Origin: Planctomycetota bacterium
GTDB lineage: Bacteria; Planctomycetota; Phycisphaerae; Phycisphaerales; SM1A02
DNA length: 9,066 bases
Reading direction: 5' to 3'
NCBI GenBank assembly: GCA_022567855.1
Contig: JADFGE010000095.1
Span: 1 to 9,066, forward strand
The position numbers and the translations under genes are program-made. Below the pieces are notes generated by a model. The model made no database searches and was not told the DNA's origin. It saw only the letters and a list, made by a program, of their open reading frames with translations. Positions 1 to 5,287 of the stretch are shown piece by piece; position 1 is the stretch's first letter, and every line of letters begins with the position of its first letter.

Positions 1-1157
1 CGGGTGTTGCCTATAAGCTCGCCTGGCTGTTTGCGACGATTTGGTGTGGCTCGAAGCGCGTAGGTGAATCACTTCAGCAGACGCTGCTCCATTTGTTGCC
101 GTTGGCGGCGCTGGGGACGATCGCGGATGTCGTACCTTTGGTAGACGAGAACCGCGTGATCGCAACATTCGGTTTGCGTTGGATGAAGCAGACACCCATC
201 GTTGGGTTGCGGGCGCTGATCGAAGCTTCGGGCCTGATGGACGAACATATCGACTCAGAGAAAGTGGGGTTCGTGCTCGGACCGCGACTCAATGCTTGCG
301 GCCGAATGGGTCATGCTGAAGAAGCGCTGCGTATGCTCACGACGTCCTCCGCTAGGGAAGCTGCAGCAATCGCAGCCCAACTCACGCAGTTGAATAGACA
401 GCGCCAGAAGACGGAGCGGGAGGTAAGTGATCACGCGGCCCAAATGGCTGAAGATTCAGGAATGACCGCCGACGATCATCGCGCGATCATTTTGGCCGAT
501 GAATCCTGGCATCGTGGGGTGATCGGCGTGGTATGTTCTCGGATCGTCGATCGCTTCGGCCGGCCAACAATCCTGCTTCAGCGCGAAGGTGATACGTGCA
601 AGGGTTCGGCGCGCAGTATCAACGGATACTCGATGTACGATGCGCTGAGCGCATGCTCGGATCATCTGCTCAGTTTCGGCGGGCACGATGGCGCGGCCGG
701 TTTGTCCGTAGCGACGGCGAATCTTCCCGCCTTCACCGAAGCGTTCGTCGAGCACGCCAACGCCCACATCAGCGCCGACGAACTCACGCCGGCTGTAGAC
801 ATCGACTGCGACGCCACGCTAGACGAGCTGGATATGGACACGGTGAAGCGGATCGCGGCCCTGTCGCCGTTCGGCCGATCGAATCCTCGCCCCGCGCTGC
901 GCATTGAGCGGGCAACGCTTGCTGAGACGCCTCGCCAGATTGGTAGGAACGGCCGACACCTGACGCTCCGGCTGCAACAGGATCTCGGGGCGAGCCGAAA
1001 GATCGTGCGAACCGTCTGGTGGGGGGCGGGCGGCTTGGCCGCTGATCTTGCCGCGGGCATGTGCCTGGACGTCATCATCGAGCCAAAGATCAATACCTGG
1101 AACGGTCGGACGAGCGTCGAGGGCGAAATTAAAGACGTGCGCGTGTGCGAAGTGTGA
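1..1157 (+). CDS. recJ: Single-stranded-DNA-specific 5'-3' exonuclease RecJ (C-terminal part, 5' end outside window)
   Basis: RecJ degrades single-stranded DNA 5' to 3' in the cytoplasm during recombinational and mismatch repair. The frame is open from base 3 to a TGA at 1155-1157, giving 384 residues against about 560-580 for a complete RecJ, so the N-terminal DHH motifs lie off the left edge. Visible in order are ALGTIADVVPL (motif IV, whose Asp is a metal ligand in known RecJ structures), GPRLNACGRM, the DHHA1 region with GVIGVVCSRIVDRFGRPTILL-like sequence near 511-576, GSARSINGYS, and the family signature FGGHDGAAGLSV near 675-711. The last ~120 residues match the position of the RecJ OB-fold. 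Internal TTG/ATG codons (for example 93) are not the start, because clear RecJ sequence continues upstream of them. The gene is convergent with the gene at 1291-1794 and carries no visible lesion. Family assignment is close to certain. Confidence 0.95.
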   Translation, partial: GVAYKLAWLFATIWCGSKRVGESLQQTLLHLLPLAALGTIADVVPLVDENRVIATFGLRWMKQTPIVGLRALIEASGLMDEHIDSEKVGFVLGPRLNACGRMGHAEEALRMLTTSSAREAAAIAAQLTQLNRQRQKTEREVSDHAAQMAEDSGMTADDHRAIILADESWHRGVIGVVCSRIVDRFGRPTILLQREGDTCKGSARSINGYSMYDALSACSDHLLSFGGHDGAAGLSVATANLPAFTEAFVEHANAHISADELTPAVDIDCDATLDELDMDTVKRIAALSPFGRSNPRPALRIERATLAETPRQIGRNGRHLTLRLQQDLGASRKIVRTVWWGAGGLAADLAAGMCLDVIIEPKINTWNGRTSVEGEIKDVRVCEV

Positions 1158-1167
1158 GCGCAAGAGC

Positions 1168-1187
1168 CTGCGGATATTCATCCGCAG
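1168..1187 (+). terminator. Candidate terminator hairpin after recJ
   Basis: A perfect 8-bp stem (CTGCGGAT at 1168-1175 with ATCCGCAG at 1180-1187) closes a 4-nt ATTC loop and begins 10 bp after the recJ stop codon. The stem is GC-rich and could be extended by AGC/CT with one bulged base. There is no T-tract on either side, so intrinsic termination is plausible from position and stem strength but not proven. It could also act only as a 3'-end stabiliser. Confidence 0.5.
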
Positions 1188-1206
1188 CTAGGAAGAGCGC
1201 GAAGCA

Positions 1207-1332
1207 ATACGAATCCCAAATAATTCTCGTGCGTTTCGCGGGTGCCATGCTTCATCCGCGAAGCGGTGAAGCATGCTTTGCCCTATCGGGTCAAAGCATG
1301 GCACCCGCCTTTGGATCAATTGCGATTCGTAT
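1207..1332. repeat. Imperfect inverted-repeat (MITE/REP-like) element between convergent genes
   Basis: The outer arms are ATACGAATC (1207-1215) and its complement GATTCGTAT (1324-1332), with further imperfect matching just inside. Stronger inner arms are a perfect 15-bp inverted repeat, GCGGGTGCCATGCTT at 1238-1252 and AAGCATGGCACCCGC at 1294-1308. Between them lie two alternative hairpins that share the middle GCATGCTT copy: CATGCTTCA/TGAAGCATG (1246-1254/1267-1275, continued by CCGC/GCGG around a GAA loop) and CATGCTTTG/CAAAGCATG (1272-1280/1292-1300, continued by CCC/GGG). The arrangement resembles a dispersed non-autonomous palindromic element. It could also serve as a two-way transcription barrier between recJ and the methionine sulfoxide reductase gene. 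The right half forms the 3' end of that gene. No transposase is present. Confidence 0.65.
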
Positions 1333-1794
1333 AAGTCCGGCCGCTTCGAGCACCTTATGTAAACCGCGCGCATCGGATTCATCAAACGCGCCGACGTCCG
1401 ACGAATCGATATCCAGCACACCCCAGCACACGCCGCGCTCATCGAGCAGCGGCATGACGATCTCGGATCGGTCCCGCGGATCGCAGGCGATGTAGTTCTC
1501 GCCCAGTTCAGTCACGTCCCGAACGATGCGCGGTTTCTTGGAGCGCAACGCCTGACCACACACGCCGTGCAGGCCGATCGGTGAACACGCCGGCTTGTCA
1601 CGGCACGAGCCCAGCACGAGCCTCTTCTCATCCGGCTCGTGCGGCCTATCGATATAGAAACCGACCCAGGAATACCCGTGATTCTCAAAGGCGATCCACA
1701 GCGCGTCGACGACCGCGCGCATGCGCTGGTCGCGTGCGCCGATCGGCTTCAAGTGATCGACCACGGCTTGATAATCACGAGACGTAGACGCCAT
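1291..1794 (-). CDS. msrC: Free methionine-(R)-sulfoxide reductase, GAF-fold (fRMsr / YebR family)
   Basis: This 167-residue protein probably reduces free methionine-R-sulfoxide to methionine in the cytoplasm, with thioredoxin-type recycling, as known for the family. It matches the fRMsr pattern: SWVGFYI (residues 42-48), LVLGSCRDKPAC (59-70), GVCG (77-80), YIACD (101-105), SEIVMPL (110-116) and WGVLDIDSS (124-132). The three family cysteines appear as C70, C79 and C104, C104 matching the catalytic one, and acidic residues E111, D128 and D130 are kept. Against my recollection of E. coli YebR, the first Cys-Cys spacing is one shorter and the second one longer. The ATG at 1794 gives the family length (E. 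coli about 165 aa). A TTG at 1848 would add 18 unlike residues encoded by a palindrome. No clear Shine-Dalgarno is seen. The C-terminal codons (AGAML and stop) come from the inverted repeat at 1207-1332, so the tail may have been remodelled. It is 142 bp downstream of pilC on the same strand. Confidence 0.88.
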   Translation of the reverse strand: MASTSRDYQAVVDHLKPIGARDQRMRAVVDALWIAFENHGYSWVGFYIDRPHEPDEKRLVLGSCRDKPACSPIGLHGVCGQALRSKKPRIVRDVTELGENYIACDPRDRSEIVMPLLDERGVCWGVLDIDSSDVGAFDESDARGLHKVLEAAGLIRIAIDPKAGAML

Positions 1795-1796
1795 GG

Positions 1797-1813
1797 AACG
1801 ATGATAGATCGTT
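1797..1813 (-). promoter_or_regulatory. Small dyad just upstream of the msrC start codon
   Basis: AACGAT (1797-1802) and ATCGTT (1808-1813) form a perfect 6-bp dyad with a 5-nt spacer, ending 2 nt before the ATG at 1794. In mRNA this would hide the ribosome-binding region; in DNA it could be a small operator. No -10/-35 pair of good quality was found in the 142-bp upstream gap, so its role is unknown and it could be chance. Confidence 0.25.
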
Positions 1814-1836
1814 GAGCGCGACGATGGGTTGTTCCC

Positions 1837-1857
1837 CCGTAGGGTCAAGCCCTACGG
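1837..1857. repeat. Perfect palindrome (8-bp arms, 5-nt loop) between pilC and msrC
   Basis: CCGTAGGG (1837-1844) and CCCTACGG (1850-1857) are exact inverted repeats around TCAAG. The stem is strong, but no T-run follows on the - strand, where GGGGAACAACCC continues. It may mark the 3' end of the pilB-pilC transcript, stabilise it, or be one copy of a dispersed REP-like palindrome. Only one copy is in the window, so dispersal cannot be judged here. Confidence 0.55.
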
Positions 1858-1883
1858 CTAAACGGTCGCGTCTCGACACCGCA

Positions 1884-1931
1884 ATGCCTTGACGCCTTGA
1901 TGCCTTGATGCCTCGATGCCTTGATGCCTTC
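1884..1931. repeat. Tandem octamer array, six copies of ATGCCTTG
   Basis: Six head-to-tail 8-bp units fill 48 bp: ATGCCTTG, ACGCCTTG, ATGCCTTG, ATGCCTCG, ATGCCTTG and ATGCCTTC. At most one base differs from the consensus in any unit. It begins 5 bp beyond the pilC stop codon (outside the coding region) and reads CAAGGCAT on the transcribed strand. The period is not a multiple of three and no open frame uses it. The sequence alone does not reveal a function; it is either a slipped-strand microsatellite-like expansion or an array of sites. Confidence 0.85.
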
Positions 1932-1936
1932 CGCCC

Positions 1937-3187
1937 TCACCCGCCGGCCATCACTTTGCCCATGCTGAAGATAGGCAGCAGCAGCGCCAGGGCGACCGAG
2001 CCAATGACCACACCCATGAGAATGATCATCACCGGTTCAATGTATGCGGTAACCTGTCGCACCGAGGCGTCGAGCTCCTCCTGACTGAACTGGGCGATGC
2101 GCTCCATGACCTCGGGCAGGCGGCCGGATCGCTCACCGGCTGAGATCATCGAGGCGACATTGGCGCCAACGAATTTATGCTGGAAGACGGCGTCGCTCAT
2201 CTGCCGGCCGTTGCGAATTTCGTCGGTCATGGTATCCCAGAGCTGATCGTAGTACGCGTTATTCGTCACGCCGCGGCAGATATCAATGACGTCAAGCACG
2301 TTGACGCCCGTGCCCAGAAGGGTGGCCATCGTGCGTGAAGCGCGGGTGATGTACAACTGCCGGTACATGCCGCGTAACCCAGGCATATTCAGCCGAACCC
2401 AATCGGCGGCTCGCCGGCCGGAGGGGGTCTTCAGCCAGACCACGAGCGAGACGACGGTGAGAATGCCTAGCGGCCCATACCACAAGTACTCAGTGGTTAT
2501 GAAATTACTCATCGCCAGCAGAATCCTGGTCGGCGTGGGAAGTGTCGCGGAACGCTCGCCGTAGATCGTGGCAAACCGAGGCAGCACGAACGCCATCAGG
2601 AAGACGGTCATCGCGAGACTGCTCGCCATCATGAAGAGGGGGTACGCCAGTGCTCCCTTCACCTGCCGTGCCGTCTGCCGCTCCTTGGAGAGGTACTCAC
2701 CGACTCGTCCCAGCATCAAGGCCATGGTTCCGGAGGCCTCCGACGCTCGCATCAGGCTGATCATCATCGACGGAAAGATGCGAGGCCATTTCATCATCGA
2801 TGTTGACAGCGGCTCCCCGCCGTCGAGGTCCTCCCGCACGACGATCAGGACCTCGCGGAAGTCTCGGCTCGGCGTCTGATCACTGAACGCCTCCATCGCC
2901 TCCGACAGCGGCACGCCTGTCTCGAGCATCACCGACAATTGCTGGCAGAACGCAATCACGTCCTCGCGCTTGACGCGCTTCGCCGCTTCGGCCCGCTGAA
3001 TCTGCTTGCGATCGAGTTGTGCGTCGACGCGCATGGGGTTCGCCTCGACCTCGAAGACGAATTTGCCCTCTGCCCGGAGGCGCGCGTTCACATCCTCCGG
3101 ACTCGACGCGACCAACGTGCCGGTCACCACCGCTCCGGTCTTATCACGGGCCTTGTAGCCGTATGTACTTTCGACTGACGTAGACAA
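1937..3187 (-). CDS. pilC: Type IV pilus / type II secretion inner-membrane platform protein (PilC/GspF family)
   Basis: PilC/GspF proteins form the inner-membrane platform on which the assembly ATPase acts to push pilins or pseudopilins into a fibre. This 416-residue protein has the usual length and layout: an N-terminal YGYKARDKTGAVVTGTL-type segment (residues 9-25), a first T2SSF helical domain (~75-200) with QQLSVMLETGVPLSEAM, a hydrophobic pair (~170-200 and ~228-248), a second T2SSF domain (~275-400) with TMATLLGTGVNVLDVI and ISAGERSGRLPEVM, and a C-terminal membrane segment (~380-405). The start is TTG at 3187. The frame is closed by a TGA 18-20 nt upstream with no ATG or GTG between, and the family sequence begins by residue 9. 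The Shine-Dalgarno is weak (GAGAA). It lies 18 bp after pilB. Pilus versus secretion use cannot be decided without pilins or secretin in view. Confidence 0.93.
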   Translation of the reverse strand: MSTSVESTYGYKARDKTGAVVTGTLVASSPEDVNARLRAEGKFVFEVEANPMRVDAQLDRKQIQRAEAAKRVKREDVIAFCQQLSVMLETGVPLSEAMEAFSDQTPSRDFREVLIVVREDLDGGEPLSTSMMKWPRIFPSMMISLMRASEASGTMALMLGRVGEYLSKERQTARQVKGALAYPLFMMASSLAMTVFLMAFVLPRFATIYGERSATLPTPTRILLAMSNFITTEYLWYGPLGILTVVSLVVWLKTPSGRRAADWVRLNMPGLRGMYRQLYITRASRTMATLLGTGVNVLDVIDICRGVTNNAYYDQLWDTMTDEIRNGRQMSDAVFQHKFVGANVASMISAGERSGRLPEVMERIAQFSQEELDASVRQVTAYIEPVMIILMGVVIGSVALALLLPIFSMGKVMAGG

Positions 3188-3205
3188 TTCGTTCTCACAT
3201 CTGCG

Positions 3206-4939
3206 TCACATGCTCGTGACGTAGAACACTTCCTCAGCGGTGGTCAATCCACCCTCGACCTTTTCCATGCCGTCCGCGCGCAACGTTCCAAAGCCGCTCT
3301 TGGCGAGAATGGTTCGAAGCTCCTGGAGGTTCGCCCCGCGCGCGACGGCGGTCAGAAGCTCCTCGTCGGGAACGAGCAGCTCGAAGATTCCAATTCGCCC
3401 GGCGAAACCCGTCCCGCGGCACCGACTGCAGCCTTGACCGCGAGAGAGATCCTCAATCGGGCCGCAGTAATTCTCGACGGCCTCGCGGATGACCGGCTCG
3501 GGCTCGTACGTCTCCTTGCAGTGTGGGCAGATTTTCCGCACCAGACGCTGGGCGAGGACGCCGCGGAGGGTCGCCGCCACCAGGTAGGACTCGATCCCGA
3601 TGTTGACGAGGCGAGTCACGGCGCTGGGCGCATCGTTGGTATGGAGGGTTGAGAAAACCAGATGCCCGGTCAACGCTGCCTGGATCGCCGTGGCCGCGGT
3701 CTCGGCATCACGCACCTCGCCGACCATCAGTATGTCGGGGTCTTGACGTAACATCGAGCGCAGGGCGAGCGCGAAGCTGAACCCGGCTTTCTCATTCACC
3801 TGTGACTGATTGATGCCCGGGATGTTCGCTTCGATCGGGTCCTCGACCGTGCATATGTTCTGCTCGTCGGAGTTGAGCAGGCTCAGCACAGAGTACAAGG
3901 TTGTCGACTTGCCGGAGCCGGTCGGCCCGGTGACGAGCACGACGCCGTTGGGCTGGCGGACAACCTCCTTCCAACCCACGAGCATCCCCGCCGAAAACCC
4001 GAGCTTGTCCAGTGACACGATCGAGTTGCGGTTGTCGATGATCCGGATCACGACCTTCTCGCCGAACTTGCCCGGCATGGTGGAGACGCGAAGATCGATC
4101 GGTCGGCCGTCCATCCGCACGTGGATATCGCCGTCTTGCGGCAAGCGCCGCTCGGAGATGTCAAGATTGCTCATGATCTTGATGCGGCTCGTCAGCGCCG
4201 CGTGCATCTGATACGGCGGGGCAAGCCGCTCGTACAATCGACCGTCCACTCGGTACCGGACGCGCAGGCGATGATCGTCCGGCTCGATATGGATATCCGA
4301 GGCGGCGTCCTGCACCGCGCAATAGATAATGTAGTTGACAAGCTTCACGACCGGACTGTGCCCGGCGACTTCCTCAAGATCAGCCAGCTCGGTGACCTGC
4401 CGCTCGATGAGGCTGAAATCGGCTTCATCGATGTCTTCATAGATGTCGTCGATGACAAAGACGTTCGCGGCCGGCAAGTACGAACGAAGTGAGGTCTCGA
4501 TCTCGGCGCTCGTCGCGGCGACGATCTGGACCTCATGCCCGGTCAGCCGCTGAATCTCCTCCACCAGGAAGACGTTGGCCGGCTCCGATACCGCGACCGT
4601 CAGCACGCCGCGGACGAGGAACAGGGGCAGGATCGTGTGCTCCTCAACGAACTCGCGCGGCAGAAGTTCGATGACTTGGGGATCCGCAATCTTTGCGGTA
4701 TTCTGAACGAACGGCACACCATAGCCGTCAGCAAGCGCCTCGATGATCTGCGGATCAGTGGCGAAATTCATTTCCACGAGGATTTCACCGATCAGCTTCT
4801 TGTGCCCTTTTTGAGCTTGAAGCTCGAGGGCCTCGGTGAGTTGGCTCGGCGTGATATATCCCTTGGCGATAAGCATCTCACCCAGTTGGCGGCGCGGGCC
4901 TGCGTCGAGACTCGGGTTTATTCGCGAATGCTGAATCAT
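3206..4939 (-). CDS. pilB: Type IV pilus / type II secretion assembly ATPase (PilB/GspE family)
   Basis: This cytoplasmic hexameric ATPase powers pilin or pseudopilin polymerisation through the PilC/GspF platform. It has 577 residues, normal for PilB/GspE. The N-terminal ~17-155 is an MshEN/T2SSE-N-like domain made of two LG-E-L repeats (QLGEML at 18-23, IGEILV at 50-55). The linker is acidic (~160-190). The ATPase core holds SDIHIEP (214-220), Walker A GPTGSGKST (338-346, K344), Walker B ILMVGEVRD with E408, and the His box GHLVFSTLHTND. Two CxxC pairs, C471/C474 and C504/C507, form the zinc site typical of assembly rather than retraction ATPases. The ATG at 4939 follows the STAS gene stop by 12 bp with only a weak GAG before it, so reinitiation after the upstream gene is likely. 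The symbol could equally be gspE. Confidence 0.95.
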   Translation of the reverse strand: MIQHSRINPSLDAGPRRQLGEMLIAKGYITPSQLTEALELQAQKGHKKLIGEILVEMNFATDPQIIEALADGYGVPFVQNTAKIADPQVIELLPREFVEEHTILPLFLVRGVLTVAVSEPANVFLVEEIQRLTGHEVQIVAATSAEIETSLRSYLPAANVFVIDDIYEDIDEADFSLIERQVTELADLEEVAGHSPVVKLVNYIIYCAVQDAASDIHIEPDDHRLRVRYRVDGRLYERLAPPYQMHAALTSRIKIMSNLDISERRLPQDGDIHVRMDGRPIDLRVSTMPGKFGEKVVIRIIDNRNSIVSLDKLGFSAGMLVGWKEVVRQPNGVVLVTGPTGSGKSTTLYSVLSLLNSDEQNICTVEDPIEANIPGINQSQVNEKAGFSFALALRSMLRQDPDILMVGEVRDAETAATAIQAALTGHLVFSTLHTNDAPSAVTRLVNIGIESYLVAATLRGVLAQRLVRKICPHCKETYEPEPVIREAVENYCGPIEDLSRGQGCSRCRGTGFAGRIGIFELLVPDEELLTAVARGANLQELRTILAKSGFGTLRADGMEKVEGGLTTAEEVFYVTSM

Positions 4940-4951
4940 CTTTCGCTCGAT

Positions 4952-5287
4952 CTACCGCAAGCTCTTAGCGGCGGCCTCGATGCTTTCGTGAACGGCGAAC
5001 CGCCGATCAAGTCGTGTGACCTCAAAAATCTTCTGCACGGTCTCGCCGGGATTGACCAGTCGGCACTGGCCGGAGCGATTCGCCGCCTCATCAATGATCC
5101 ACAGCAGCAGCTCGAGCCCGGCCGAGTCGATTAGTGTCAGATGCTCCAGGTCCAGGACGACGTCGCGGACCCCGGCGTCGAAGCGCTCCTGGCAGGTGCG
5201 GCGGAAGGCATCGGCCGAATCGGCGGTCAGTTCGCCACTGACCGTCAGCACGGTGATGGAGTCGTGATCTTCATAGCTGAGCTTCAT
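4952..5287 (-). CDS. STAS-domain protein, anti-sigma factor antagonist-like (SpoIIAA/RsbV type)
   Basis: This 111-residue single STAS domain resembles SpoIIAA/RsbV, cytoplasmic switch proteins that bind an anti-sigma kinase and are inactivated by serine phosphorylation. The pattern fits: a first strand with TVLTVSGELTADSADAFR (residues 12-29), VVLDLEHLTLIDSAGLELL (43-61) with the phosphorylatable Ser at S55 in the DSAG motif, and a C-terminal helix with VQKIFEVTRLD (84-94). The ATG at 5287 overlaps the HD-GYP gene stop as ATGA and has GGGAGG 7 nt upstream; a 44-residue upstream extension in the same frame is HD-GYP coding sequence read out of frame. No RsbW/SpoIIAB-type kinase, PP2C phosphatase or sigma factor gene is in the window, so the partner is unknown. 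In this operon it could work on signalling or pilus proteins rather than on a sigma factor. Confidence 0.88.
   Translation of the reverse strand: MKLSYEDHDSITVLTVSGELTADSADAFRRTCQERFDAGVRDVVLDLEHLTLIDSAGLELLLWIIDEAANRSGQCRLVNPGETVQKIFEVTRLDRRFAVHESIEAAAKSLR

Noticed and set aside
1145..1495. + strand open frame running from the recJ end into msrC
   Set aside because: It overlaps the recJ tail, crosses the inverted repeat and is antisense to the reductase. The translation is low-complexity, Ser-rich shadow sequence.
1795..1848. TTG at 1848 as the msrC start
   Set aside because: It would add 18 residues encoded partly by the 1837-1857 palindrome and absent from the family. The ATG at 1794 gives the normal length.
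1884..1931. Octamer array as a CRISPR array
   Set aside because: Units are 8 bp, contiguous and without spacers, and no cas gene is present.
3206..4939. pilB as the retraction ATPase pilT
   Set aside because: The length of 577 residues, the N-terminal MshEN-like domain and the CxxC zinc pairs fit assembly ATPases, not the roughly 350-residue PilT.
4535..5134. + strand open frame (199 codons) across pilB and the STAS gene
   Set aside because: Antisense to two well-supported genes, with no ribosome-binding site or family resemblance.
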